NCBI GenBank assembly: GCA_963841425.1
Contig: CAWJCL010000003.1
Location: 1 to 64,000, forward strand
Direction: 5' to 3'
Length of the DNA: 64,000 nt
Origin: DATEOR01 sp963841425
Lineage (GTDB): Bacteria > Actinomycetota > Thermoleophilia > Gaiellales > Gaiellaceae
A program made the position numbers and the translations under genes. The notes under the pieces are model-generated. The model did no database searches. It was not told where the DNA came from and was given only the letters and a program-made list of their open reading frames with translations. Positions 49,595-58,490 of the stretch are shown here, piece by piece (position 1 is the stretch's first letter; the number at the start of each line of letters is the position of its first letter).

Positions 49595-49927
49595 TTAAGC
49601 GGCCGGTTGGACTGCGAGCGCCTGCCCGAGGGCCGCTTCGATCTCGGGCAGTGTGAACGGCTTGACCAGGTGGGCGACTGGCTCGAGGCGGCGCGTACCG
49701 GCGTTCGGGAAATCGATGCTGGCGCAGATGAGGGAGGCGCCACCGGAGACGGCGCGAAAGGCCTGCGCGCGCTCGACGGAGGGCGCGTGGGCGGGCTCGA
49801 GGAGGATTGCCTCGACGCCGCCCAGGTCGGCGTCGTCGAGCACCGGCTCGTGGCCCAACCGGGAAACGATGCGTCTCAGGAGCTCGCGTACCTCCGGGTG
49901 GGGCTCGCAGATGAGCACTCGTGCCAC
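49595..49927 (-). CDS. Atypical (pseudo-)receiver domain protein
   Basis: 110 residues from GTG 49927. It aligns with CheY-like receivers: VARVLICEPHPEVRELLRRI in place of the acidic pocket, and LVKPFTLPEIEAALGQAL with the conserved Lys-Pro. The phospho-acceptor position reads AILLEPAH, giving Glu or no Asp, and the middle beta strands are shortened. It is therefore probably not phosphorylated, or locked in an active-like state. It is divergent from an OmpR-type regulator gene and may act in that pathway. Confidence 0.6.
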   Translation of the reverse strand: MARVLICEPHPEVRELLRRIVSRLGHEPVLDDADLGGVEAILLEPAHAPSVERAQAFRAVSGGASLICASIDFPNAGTRRLEPVAHLVKPFTLPEIEAALGQALAVQPAA

Positions 49928-49984
49928 ACCCTGACCATCGTCCGAGGCCGGTCGAATGTCGGCTGCATCTGGTATGGAACGGGT

Positions 49985-50677
49985 ATGAAGCGGAGCCGAA
50001 TCCTCGTCGTGGACGACGATCGCGACATCCGCGGGCTCGTCCGCGAGCTCCTCTCGCGCGCCGGCTACGACGTGGCGGAGGCCGAGAGCGGCAAGGCCGG
50101 CCTGCGCGAGTTCTACGCCTCGCCGCCCGATCTCGTCCTTCTGGACGTCTCGATGCCGGAGCTGGACGGGTGGCAGACGCTCGAGCGGATCCGCGATCTC
50201 AGCGAGGTGCCGGTGATGATGCTGACGGCGCGCGCCGGCGAGCTCGAGAAGGTCCGCGGGTTGAAGGGCGGAGCGGACGACTACGTGACGAAGCCCTTCG
50301 GACGCCAGGAGCTGCTCGCGCGTGTCGAGGCGCTGCTGCGGCGTTCGGGCCCGCGGAGCGAGGAGCCGACGACCTACGGCGACGGGCTCGTGACCATCGA
50401 CTTCACCCAGCGCGAGGTCACCGTCGGTGGGAACAAGGCCGCGCTGACCCCGCTCGAGTTCAAGCTCCTCACCGTCTTCGTCCGCCACCCGAACCAGGTC
50501 CTTTCCCACGAGCAGCTCCTCGAGCTCGTCTGGGGCGATGCGCTCAGCGGCTCGCGCGCACGCGCGAAGCTCTACGTCGGCTACCTGCGCCAGAAGCTCG
50601 CCGAGGCCGGGGCGGAGGAGTCCCTGATCGAGACCGTACGCGGCTTCGGATACCGCTACCGCCCGAGGGCCGCCTGA
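49985..50677 (+). CDS. OmpR-family response regulator
   Basis: 230 residues from ATG 49985. Receiver domain 1-118: ILVVDDDRDIRGLVRELL, phospho-Asp in LVLLDVSMPELDGWQTL, KPFGRQELLARVEALL. Winged-helix DNA-binding domain about 130-230: LTPLEFKLLTVFVRHPNQ, SRARAKLYVGYLRQKL, IETVRGFGYRYRP. It overlaps the convergent receiver-only gene by about 22 bp. The cognate kinase is not adjacent in the same direction; the large histidine kinase at 51027-53666 is a candidate. Confidence 0.9.
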   Translation: MKRSRILVVDDDRDIRGLVRELLSRAGYDVAEAESGKAGLREFYASPPDLVLLDVSMPELDGWQTLERIRDLSEVPVMMLTARAGELEKVRGLKGGADDYVTKPFGRQELLARVEALLRRSGPRSEEPTTYGDGLVTIDFTQREVTVGGNKAALTPLEFKLLTVFVRHPNQVLSHEQLLELVWGDALSGSRARAKLYVGYLRQKLAEAGAEESLIETVRGFGYRYRPRAA

Positions 50678-51030
50678 ACCCGCATCCGTAGGTCCGCGGT
50701 CGAAAACGGCTTCTTCACGTAGTCGTCCGCGCCCGCCTCGATTCCGCGCGCCACGTCCGAGTCCTGGACGCGCGCGGTGAGCAGGATGATCGGGATCGCG
50801 CTCGTCCGCTCGTCATGCCGCAACCGCTCGGAGACCTCGTAGCCGTCGAGCTTCGGCATGGTGACGTCGATCAGCGCGAGGTCAGGCGTGCGCTCGAGCG
50901 CCGCCTCGACCGCACGCTCGCCGTCGGGTGCGCCGATCACCTCGAACCCGTCGAGCTCGAGGCGCAGCGTGATGAGACTGAGAATGTCCGGGTCGTCGTC
51001 GGCGACGAGGACGAGAGGCCTGCCCCTCAT
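50656..51030 (-). CDS. Single-domain response regulator
   Basis: 124 residues, a complete receiver with no output domain: LVLVADDDPDILSLITLRLE, phospho-Asp in LALIDVTMPKLDGYEVS, IILLTARVQDSDVARGIEAG, and ADDYVKKPFSTADLRMRVQA. It directly follows the histidine kinase gene on the same strand with a 4-bp overlap, so it is the likely phosphotransfer partner. Confidence 0.9.
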   Translation of the reverse strand: MRGRPLVLVADDDPDILSLITLRLELDGFEVIGAPDGERAVEAALERTPDLALIDVTMPKLDGYEVSERLRHDERTSAIPIILLTARVQDSDVARGIEAGADDYVKKPFSTADLRMRVQAALGR

Positions 51031-53666
51031 GAGGCGATCTCTTCTTGCGCGGGCGCCGGCGCCTGCACCGACCGGATCGGGATCGTGACGCGGAAGGCCG
51101 CGCCTTCCCCCTCACTGCTCGCGAGCGTGATCCGCCCGCCGTGAGCGTGCACGATCGCCTTGGAGATGGCCAGGCCGAGCCCCGTTCCCTGAATCGCCTG
51201 CTCCGTCGCGCGCGAGGTCCGGAAGAAGCGCTCGAAAACGTGCTCCTGCTCCTCCGCCGGGATGCCCATGCCGGTGTCGCGCACCTCGAGAATCGCGTTC
51301 CCGCGCGAGGAGCTTGCACGCACGTCCACCCGGCCGCCCTCGGGCGTGAACTTGACCGCATTCGAGACGAGGTTGTCGAGCAGCTGCGCGAGCCGAGCCC
51401 GGTCGCCTGCGAGGAGCGGCAGCGGGCTCGTCGCCAGGGTCAGGGTGATCTCCTTGTCCTCGGCGAGCGGCCGGGCGGTCTCGACCGACTCGGCCGCAAG
51501 TGCTGCGAGGTCCACGGCGCCGACCTCCAGGGAGAGCTTGCCCGCCTCGATCTGGGCGAGGAAGAGGAGGTCGCCGACAAGGTCGAGGAGGCGGTTCGCG
51601 TTTCGCTCCACGACACCCAGGAACTGGCGCTGCTCGTCCGTGACCTCCCCGGCCTCGCCGTCGAGGACGAGCTCGAGGTAGCCGCGGATCGAGGTCAGCG
51701 GCGTCCGCAGCTCGTGCGAGACGAGGGCGACGAACTCGTCCTTGAGACGGTCGAGCTCGAGCAGCCGCTCGTTCCTGAGCTCGAGCTCCCGCGTGAACTC
51801 CGCGCGCTCCTGCTCGACTCGCTTGCGATCGGTGATGTCCTGCGCGATCGCCGCGACCGCGACGACTTCGCCTGCGGGATTGCGGACGGCGGAAACGGTC
51901 AGTGAGACGTCGACGAGGGTTCCGTCCTTGCGTCGGCGCGAGGCCTCGTACCGGCCTTCGCCTGCCTCGACGACGCTCGCGACGTTCTCGAGCGGTTCGC
52001 TCTCCTGGCCTTGCGGGGCGAGGATGGAGATCGACCGACCGACCATCTCCTTGGAGACGTAGCCGAACAGGACCTCGGCCCCCTTGTTCCAGCTCGTCAC
52101 AACGCCGTCGAGCTGCGCCGAGATGATCGCGTCGTCCGACGACTCGACGATCGCTGCGAGCTTCAGCCGCTCGTTCTCGACCTCTCTGTGCTCGGTGACG
52201 TCGAAGATCGCGCCGTCGAGACACATTCGTCCGTCTCCCGCCGTCACCGCTTGTCCCCGCTCGATCACGTAGCGAGTCGACCCGTCGCGGTGCAAGACCC
52301 GGTAGTCGGTCGTGTACGCCCGCGCGTCCTCGACCGACGCCGAGACGTCGGCCTCGAGCCGGGCGCGGTCGTCGGGATGGACGACGCTCGCGAAGGTGCG
52401 GACCCGGTTGTCGATGAAGTCCGACGACGGATATCCGACCAGCTCCTCGATCGCGTCGCTCAGGAACTCCATCGTCCAGTCGGAGTCGATCCGGCAGCGG
52501 AAGACCGCGCCCGGGATGTTGCCGACGAGCCCGCGGAACCGGGCCTCGCTCTCCATCAGTGCGAGGTCGCTGTTCTTGCGCGCTGTGATGTCGATGAGGA
52601 ATCCCTGCGCCAGCGCCGGATGCCCATCGCGGTCGTGGATCACGCGGATCTGGTCCTCGACCCAGATCACCCGGCCGTCCTTCGCCCGCAGCCGGTACTG
52701 CGTGGAGAAGGTCTCGGCGTCCGCGTAGCCGATGCGGTGCTCCTTGCGCACGCGCTCGGCATCGTCGGGATGGATGACGTCCCAGAAGAGGCCGGGCGCG
52801 GCAAGCCATTCTTCCGGCGTGTAGCCGAGCAGGTCCTCGAGCTGCGGACTGACGTAGGTGGAGAGCCCTGGGGTGTCGAGCGAGCTCACGTAGCTGACGA
52901 GCGGAAGCTCCTCGACGAGCGCGCGGTAGCGCGCGTCCGCCTCGCGCAGGCTGGCGAGGGCCTGTTTTCGTTCCGCGATCGATCCCTCGAGCTCGTCGCT
53001 CTGCTGCTGCAGCCGACGGGTCCGCGTTTCGAGCGCGCCGGCCACCTGGCGCAGGATCGGGAAGAGGGACGCGTAGAGGAGGAAGAGCCCGAGCCCGAGC
53101 GCCACCGCTACGGGCACCATGACCGCGTTCGCGCGATCGGCCACCGGGTCATATTCCTGAAAGATCTCGAGCGTGCCGTCCGGCTCTCCTCGGCCGTCGA
53201 GGCGCAGCGGGACCCAGGTCTCGATCACGCGCACATTCGGGCCGTGGCCCCCTTCCTCGTTGAGATCGCTCACTTCCTGAACCGTCTTGCCGGCAAGCGC
53301 CGCCGCGAGCTCCTTGCGGTCCGGCGCCTGCGTGCCCACGAGCGACGGCTCGTTCGAGTACGTGACGAGGCCGCTCTCGTTCGTGATCTTCAGCCGAATG
53401 AGGCCGCCTGTAAGCTCGACCGCAAAGGACTCCCCGAGGGTCCTTTGCCGCGCATCCGAAGTGGACGCGGCGAGGTCCGATGGGTTCAGCACGGACGCGG
53501 CCCGTTCGGAGATGCGCTCGGCGCGCGCCGCGACGTCTTGCTCGGCGTGCGAACGGGTCTCGTGCTTGACCACCGAGAGGATCCCGACCCCCGCTACGAC
53601 GAGCGCGAGGGCGCTGTAGATCGCGAAGCGCAGGATGAGCCGCGGCTTGGGGGTGCCTGTGCTCAC
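51027..53666 (-). CDS. Multi-PAS membrane sensor histidine kinase
   Basis: 879 residues. N-terminal membrane helix (about 10-27), extracytoplasmic sensor (about 28-185, ITNESGLVTYSNEPSLVGTQ), second helix (about 188-207) and a coiled-coil. Three PAS/PAC modules follow (about 240-365, 368-495, 498-625; YVSPQLEDLLGYTPEEWLAA, EELVGYPSSDFIDNRVRTFA, EVLFGYVSKEMVGRSISILA). Last are HisKA (phospho-His in LVSHELRTPLTSIRGYLEL) and HATPase with DNLVSNAVKFTPEGGRVD and DTGMGIPAEEQEHVFERFF. It phosphorylates the overlapping single-domain receiver. The signal is unknown; the PAS stack suggests redox or small-molecule input. Confidence 0.92.
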   Translation of the reverse strand: MSTGTPKPRLILRFAIYSALALVVAGVGILSVVKHETRSHAEQDVAARAERISERAASVLNPSDLAASTSDARQRTLGESFAVELTGGLIRLKITNESGLVTYSNEPSLVGTQAPDRKELAAALAGKTVQEVSDLNEEGGHGPNVRVIETWVPLRLDGRGEPDGTLEIFQEYDPVADRANAVMVPVAVALGLGLFLLYASLFPILRQVAGALETRTRRLQQQSDELEGSIAERKQALASLREADARYRALVEELPLVSYVSSLDTPGLSTYVSPQLEDLLGYTPEEWLAAPGLFWDVIHPDDAERVRKEHRIGYADAETFSTQYRLRAKDGRVIWVEDQIRVIHDRDGHPALAQGFLIDITARKNSDLALMESEARFRGLVGNIPGAVFRCRIDSDWTMEFLSDAIEELVGYPSSDFIDNRVRTFASVVHPDDRARLEADVSASVEDARAYTTDYRVLHRDGSTRYVIERGQAVTAGDGRMCLDGAIFDVTEHREVENERLKLAAIVESSDDAIISAQLDGVVTSWNKGAEVLFGYVSKEMVGRSISILAPQGQESEPLENVASVVEAGEGRYEASRRRKDGTLVDVSLTVSAVRNPAGEVVAVAAIAQDITDRKRVEQERAEFTRELELRNERLLELDRLKDEFVALVSHELRTPLTSIRGYLELVLDGEAGEVTDEQRQFLGVVERNANRLLDLVGDLLFLAQIEAGKLSLEVGAVDLAALAAESVETARPLAEDKEITLTLATSPLPLLAGDRARLAQLLDNLVSNAVKFTPEGGRVDVRASSSRGNAILEVRDTGMGIPAEEQEHVFERFFRTSRATEQAIQGTGLGLAISKAIVHAHGGRITLASSEGEGAAFRVTIPIRSVQAPAPAQEEIAS

Positions 53667-53710
53667 AAACTCGTTATCGGAGCCTCGTTCGGCTCGCTTA
53701 AGCTTGGTTC

Positions 53711-55111
53711 GTGGATCGCTCCGCCCGACACCTGCGGCTCCTGACCGAGACGATCGCCGCCGTCAACTCGACGCTCGACCTCGGCGAGGTCTTCGAGTTG
53801 ATCGCGCGCAAGGTCGCCGAGGCGCTCGAGACCGACGCCTGTTTCGTCTATCTCTACGACGAGGCGGCGAACGAGCTCGTCCTGCGCGCCTCCCACGGGA
53901 CGAGGGTGGAGGAGCTCACCAGGGTCCCGAAGATGCGGCCCGGCGAGGGGATCACGGGGACGGCCGCTGCCGACCGGGCTCCGGTGATGATCCCGAAGGC
54001 AGCGCATCTCGACCCGCGCTTCAAGAGGTTTCCCAACCTGCGCGAGGAGCAGTACGAGTCGATCCTCGCCGTGCCGATCCTCGCGAAGGACCGCCTCGAG
54101 GGCGCGCTCAACGTCCGCACCGAGGCCCCGCGGGAATTCGGGCCCGACGAGGTCGACCTGCTCATGGCGATCGCGGGCCAGGTCGCGCAGGCGATCGAGA
54201 ACGCCAAGCTCTACGACCATGCGCAGCGCCGTGTCGCCGAGCTCGAGGCTCTGGCCTCTATCTCGGAGGCCGTCGCCGAGTCCCTCTATCTGGAGGAATC
54301 GCTCGAGGCGATCGTGAAAACCACGATGGCCGCCGTGGACGCGACGGGCGCGGCACTCGTGCTCGAGGACGGCACGATTGCCTGGCCGGAAGGCCGCGCC
54401 GGCACGCATGCGGTCAGGTTTCCGCTGCGTCGGCGCGGCCGTCAGGTCGGGGAGCTCGTGTGCGACCGCGACGCGCCCTTCAGCGCCGAGGAGGAGCGGC
54501 TTCTCGCCTCGATCGCGCGGCACGCGGCGGTCGCGCTCGAGCACGGGCGGGCGGTCATGCGCGGCGTGGTCGCCCAGGAGATCCACCACCGGGTGAAGAA
54601 CAATCTCCAGACCGTCGCCTCGCTCCTCCGCCTCCAGGCCCGCGCGCCGGGCACGGATCCCGAGAAGGCGCTCTCCGACTCCGTCAACCGCATCCTTGCG
54701 ATTGCCGCAGTGCACGAGGTCCTCACCGAGCGCCGTGACGAGGAGGTCGACCTGGGCGAGCTCGTGGAGCGGCTGCGGGCGATGATCGTCCAGGGGCTGG
54801 CCGGGGAAAAGCGCGTCGATTCCCGCGTCGAGCCGATCGAGCTGCACGGCGCGCGGGCGACGGCGCTGGCACTGGTCTTCAGCGAGCTCCTCCAGAACGC
54901 GCTCGAGCACGGCGGCAACGAGGTGCATGTCGAGCTCGTGAGGCGAAACGGGGCCGTCAGCCTCACGGTCGCGGACAACGGCACGTGGGAGCCGGGCGAC
55001 GAGGGCACGGGGCTTTCGATCGTGCGCGCGCTGGTGCGAGACGAGCTGAACGGGGAACTGTCGCTCGAGGGCGAAGCGGGGCTCACGGCCGAGGTCACAT
55101 TCCCGCCGTGA
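53711..55111 (+). CDS. GAF-domain histidine kinase (PdtaS-like)
   Basis: 466 residues from GTG 53711. Two GAF-like regions (about 5-165: FELIARKVAEALETDACFVY; about 178-280) are followed by a HisKA_2-type core with EIHHRVKNNLQTVASLLRLQ (phospho-His in the IHHRVKN box) and HATPase NALEHGGNEVHVELVRRNG. HisKA_2 kinases with GAF input pair with ANTAR regulators, as in mycobacterial PdtaS/PdtaR. The ANTAR gene lies 77 bases downstream. Soluble, so it senses a cytosolic signal. Divergent from the PAS kinase. Confidence 0.88.
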   Translation: MDRSARHLRLLTETIAAVNSTLDLGEVFELIARKVAEALETDACFVYLYDEAANELVLRASHGTRVEELTRVPKMRPGEGITGTAAADRAPVMIPKAAHLDPRFKRFPNLREEQYESILAVPILAKDRLEGALNVRTEAPREFGPDEVDLLMAIAGQVAQAIENAKLYDHAQRRVAELEALASISEAVAESLYLEESLEAIVKTTMAAVDATGAALVLEDGTIAWPEGRAGTHAVRFPLRRRGRQVGELVCDRDAPFSAEEERLLASIARHAAVALEHGRAVMRGVVAQEIHHRVKNNLQTVASLLRLQARAPGTDPEKALSDSVNRILAIAAVHEVLTERRDEEVDLGELVERLRAMIVQGLAGEKRVDSRVEPIELHGARATALALVFSELLQNALEHGGNEVHVELVRRNGAVSLTVADNGTWEPGDEGTGLSIVRALVRDELNGELSLEGEAGLTAEVTFPP

Positions 55112-55187
55112 GGGTCGCGGTAGACAACCTGGGAGACCCACCTCCCCGGCCCTATGGCTTCAGCCTAACCCTCGCGGCCGCGCGCGG

Positions 55188-55805
55188 GTGACACGCGAGC
55201 GTCACGAATCCGTGCCGGTCGATCCTACGCCGCGTCTTCGCATCCTCATCGCCGAGGACGAGACGATCATCCGCCTCGACCTGCGCGACGTGCTCGAGCG
55301 CGCCGGGCACGAGGTCTGCGCCGAGGCGCGCGACGGCGAGGAGGCGGTCGCCCTGGCACAGACGGAGCAGCCCGAGCTTGCGATCCTCGACGTCAAGATG
55401 CCGCGGCTGGACGGGATCGAGGCAGCGCGGCGGATTCTCACCGAGCGCCCGATTCCGATCGTGATGCTGACCGCCTACGGGCAGGAGGAGCTCGTGGCGC
55501 GGGCCGTGGAGGCGGGCGTCTTCGGATACCTCGTGAAGCCCTTTCGGGAGACCGACCTCCTCCCGGCGATCCAGACCGCGCGCGCGCGCCACGCGGAGCT
55601 CGAGACCATGCGCGACGAAGCGGAGTCTCTGGCCGAGGCGCTCGCGACTCGAAAGGTCGTCGAGCGGGCAAAGGGGATCCTGATGGAGCGCGAGGGCCTC
55701 TCCGAGAACGACGCGTTCGTGCGCCTGCGCCGTGCGAGCCAGTCGGCGGGCAGGCCGTTGCGGATCGTGGCCGAGGCGGTCATCGCAACCTTCGACAGTG
55801 ACTGA
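55188..55805 (+). CDS. ANTAR-domain response regulator (PdtaR-like)
   Basis: 205 residues from a weak GTG/ATG-region start at 55188; residues before LRILIAEDETIIRLDLRDVL are poorly conserved. The receiver (about 18-135) has phospho-Asp in LAILDVKMPRLDGIEAARRI. The C-terminal ANTAR domain (about 148-205) reads LATRKVVERAKGILMEREGL and DAFVRLRRASQSAGRPLRIV. ANTAR binds paired hexaloop RNA hairpins to antiterminate transcription. The partner kinase is just upstream. Its stop overlaps the next gene by 8 bp. Confidence 0.9.
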   Translation: MTRERHESVPVDPTPRLRILIAEDETIIRLDLRDVLERAGHEVCAEARDGEEAVALAQTEQPELAILDVKMPRLDGIEAARRILTERPIPIVMLTAYGQEELVARAVEAGVFGYLVKPFRETDLLPAIQTARARHAELETMRDEAESLAEALATRKVVERAKGILMEREGLSENDAFVRLRRASQSAGRPLRIVAEAVIATFDSD

Positions 55806-57405
55806 CGCGCGCATCGCCGCCCGTGGCATCGCGCTCGCCGTCGCTGTCGCGGCCGCCGTCTCGGCGGCGCCCGCCCTAGCCGCCGCGCCTGCGACCTGGA
55901 AGTCCCGTATCGCCGCCGCAGAGCGCTACGCGCAGGCGCGCTCCGGAACGATCACGTTCGCGCTGGTCGACGAGGCCGGCCGCCCGCACGGCTATCACGC
56001 CCGCGACGTCGCTCCGTCCGCCAGCGTGCTCAAGGCGATGCTGCTCGTCGCCTACCTCCGCCGCGCGGACGTCCGAGGGCGCGAGCTCGAGCAATGGGAG
56101 CGCGACCTGCTCGCGCCGATGATTCGGCGGTCGGACAACTCTGCCGCCACCCGGATGGTCGGCCTCGTCGGCGAAGCCGGCCTGGACGCGCTCGCGAAGG
56201 CGGCCGGCATGGAGCACTTTCGGCTGCACTGGCCGATCTGGGGCCAGTCCGAGATCACTCCGCGCGGTCAGGCGCTCTTCTTCCACCGGATCGACCGCCT
56301 CGTGCCGGCGAGGCACCGCCGCTACGCGATGCGCCTCCTCGCGACGGTCGTCCCGTCGCAGCGCTGGGGTGTCGGGCGCGTTCCGCACGGGCTCTGGAAG
56401 CTCTATTTCAAGGGAGGCTGGGGCTCGGGAACCGGGCTCGTCGACCATCAGGTGGCGCTCTACCGCGCAGACGGCGAGCGTTTCTCGCTCGCCCTCTTCA
56501 CGCGCTTCGACCCGGACCACGAGTACGGGAAGGAGACGCTGCGCGGCCTCGCCACCCGTCTGCTCCACGGCGTGCCCGCTCCGGGCCGCCGCCTTCCTCG
56601 CGCCGGCCGCGTCGCGCTGAGCCGGCAGGCGATCGTGACGGCGCAACCCGGCTGCGCCGCCGTGACGATCCGCCGGAACGAGGGTGGGAAGCGCACATTC
56701 GCCACCGGGGCGGCTTCGTGCTCCGGCTTTCGGCTCGTCGCCGCTGGCTCGCGGGCGCTCTGGTCCTGGCCGGACGGCGGTCAGTCGCACCTGGCCGCCG
56801 CAGACTACGGGTCCCCGGCGTCTTCCCTCCTCGGCGACTTCGATTCCTCGGATCCGCTCGGACCTCTCGCTGCGAACGGCGAAGCCCTCGCCTATGCGCA
56901 CGGAAGCGACGTGTCGACCGTGGGCGGTCCCGACTGCTCGGTGAGCGCAGACGTTCTCGCGGTGGGGGGAGAACGCCTGGCGGCCGGCGCAGGAGGCAGG
57001 ATCGACTTCCTCGATCCGGACACGTGTGTCGTCGAGCGGACCCTGGATGCGTCGGGGGTCGCGGCCGCGGTCGCGCTCGACGACCGCCTCGCCGCTGTCC
57101 TCTCGGACGGCTCGGCGGGGCGCACGTGGCTCGAGTGGTTTCGAATCTCGACCGGAGAGCGCCTCGGGAAGAGGAAGGTCGCCGCCGCCACGCTTCCTTC
57201 ACTCTCCATCCGGGAGCCCTGGATCTTCTACCGCTCCTCGCACGCGCTGCGAGCTCTCGCCGCCGGATCGGGCCGCACCTGGACCGTGTGGCGACCTGCC
57301 GAGGCCCGGCTCGGCGCGCGCCTGCTCGGGAGGCACATCTCCTGGGCCGAGAACGACGGCGGCCGATCCCGTCTTTGGACGCTGCGCCTACCGGCGGACG
57401 ACTAA
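55798..57405 (+). CDS. Secreted beta-lactamase-like serine hydrolase with C-terminal propeller-like region
   Basis: 535 residues from GTG 55798. Signal peptide (AARGIALAVAVAAAVSAAPA). The penicillin-binding/class A beta-lactamase core has S-x-x-K (SASVLKAMLL), SDN (RRSDNSAATRMVG) and a KTG-like GGWGSGTGLVDH. The last 250 residues form repeated short beta strands (VALSRQAIVTAQPGCAAVTI ... HISWAENDGGRSRLWTLR), possibly a small propeller. It may act on wall peptides or beta-lactams; the Glu166 region was not located. It overlaps the ANTAR gene. Confidence 0.75.
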   Translation: MTDARIAARGIALAVAVAAAVSAAPALAAAPATWKSRIAAAERYAQARSGTITFALVDEAGRPHGYHARDVAPSASVLKAMLLVAYLRRADVRGRELEQWERDLLAPMIRRSDNSAATRMVGLVGEAGLDALAKAAGMEHFRLHWPIWGQSEITPRGQALFFHRIDRLVPARHRRYAMRLLATVVPSQRWGVGRVPHGLWKLYFKGGWGSGTGLVDHQVALYRADGERFSLALFTRFDPDHEYGKETLRGLATRLLHGVPAPGRRLPRAGRVALSRQAIVTAQPGCAAVTIRRNEGGKRTFATGAASCSGFRLVAAGSRALWSWPDGGQSHLAAADYGSPASSLLGDFDSSDPLGPLAANGEALAYAHGSDVSTVGGPDCSVSADVLAVGGERLAAGAGGRIDFLDPDTCVVERTLDASGVAAAVALDDRLAAVLSDGSAGRTWLEWFRISTGERLGKRKVAAATLPSLSIREPWIFYRSSHALRALAAGSGRTWTVWRPAEARLGARLLGRHISWAENDGGRSRLWTLRLPADD

Positions 57406-57415
57406 GCTCCTCGGC

Positions 57416-58489
57416 GTGCGGCGGATCGAGCTTCGGGACGAAGCGGCGGGCCTGGACGCCCTCGTCGTCATCGATCACGACCTCTTTCCGGTCTCGGCCG
57501 GCGGGACCCGGATGCTGCCCGATGTGGATGCGCCCGAGGTGGCGCGCCTCGCCCGCGCGATGACCTGGAAGTTCGCGGTCTGCGGCGTCCGCTACGCTGG
57601 AGCAAAGGCCGGGATCCGCTTCGAGGGGGGAGACCGTGATGCCGTCCTCGCCGCCTACTGGCGCGCTCTCGCGCCCTTCCGAGACGTTTTCCTGACCGGT
57701 CCGGACATGGGCACCCGGCCTTCCGACTTCGTCACTCCGGACCTCGAGGACCTGCCCCTCTGGGCGCAGAGCCACGAGGGGTTGGGGATGGACGACCTGG
57801 CCACCGGACACGGCGTCAAGTCGGCGGCGGCGGGCGCGCTCGCCCACCTCGGGCGGACGCTCGAAGGAGCGACAGTCGCGATCGAGGGCTTCGGCAAGGT
57901 CGGCGCCGGAACCGCCCGTGCGTTCGCACGGGCCGGGTCGCGAGTCGTCGCGATCAGCACCGTGCACGGTCTCCTCGCCGACCCGGACGGCCTCGACGTC
58001 GAGGAGCTGCTCGAGCTACGCGGACGCTTCGGCGACCGTCTCGTCCAGAACGCCGCGCGGGAAGCACGGCCGCGCGGGGAGCTCTTCGAGCTGGAAGTGG
58101 ATGTGCTCGTCCCCGGTGCCCGCCCCGACTCGATCACGCGGAAGGTGGCGGAGCGGGTCCACTGCACGGTCGTCTCGCCGGGGGCCAACATCCCGTATGC
58201 GCGCGGCGCCGTCGAGGCGTTGCACCGACGAGGGGTCGTCGCAATCCCCGACTTCATCTCCAACTCCGGCGGCGTGCACCTCTACCAGAGCGTCGAGCAG
58301 GACGACGAGCCGGAGGCGGCGCTCGCGAAGATCGAAGAGCTGGTCGCGGAAACGGTGACGAGAACACTGGCCGCAGCGGACGCCGAGGGCGTCACGCCTC
58401 TCGAGGCCGCTCTTCGCGACGTGCGTGCCTACCTCGCTGCGGAGACGGGAGCCGCGGACGACGTCCTGGACGACCTCGTCGCCGCCTAG
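57416..58489 (+). CDS. Glu/Leu/Phe/Val dehydrogenase
   Basis: 357 residues from GTG 57416. Catalytic Lys region VCGVRYAGAKAGIRFEGGDR, LTGPDMGTRPSDF, and the Rossmann motif VAIEGFGKVGAGTARAFARA, with LVPGARPDSIT and GANIPYARGAVEALHRRGVV. It is shorter than typical hexameric glutamate dehydrogenases (about 420) because the N-terminal segment is reduced, closer to leucine/phenylalanine dehydrogenases. It would deaminate an amino acid with NAD(P)+. Its stop codon TAG lies inside the target duplication of the insertion sequence that follows. Confidence 0.85.
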   Translation: MRRIELRDEAAGLDALVVIDHDLFPVSAGGTRMLPDVDAPEVARLARAMTWKFAVCGVRYAGAKAGIRFEGGDRDAVLAAYWRALAPFRDVFLTGPDMGTRPSDFVTPDLEDLPLWAQSHEGLGMDDLATGHGVKSAAAGALAHLGRTLEGATVAIEGFGKVGAGTARAFARAGSRVVAISTVHGLLADPDGLDVEELLELRGRFGDRLVQNAAREARPRGELFELEVDVLVPGARPDSITRKVAERVHCTVVSPGANIPYARGAVEALHRRGVVAIPDFISNSGGVHLYQSVEQDDEPEAALAKIEELVAETVTRTLAAADAEGVTPLEAALRDVRAYLAAETGAADDVLDDLVAA

Positions 58490-58490
58490 C
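58485..58490. repeat. Target site duplication CCTAGC, left copy
   Basis: cctagc, identical to 59532-59537 across the insertion sequence. It contains the dehydrogenase stop (TAG, plus strand) and, read on the minus strand, the transposase stop. Confidence 0.92.

Noticed and set aside
52011..53744. 577-codon plus-strand open frame antisense to the PAS kinase
   Set aside because: Shadow frame with no motifs. The minus-strand kinase is complete.
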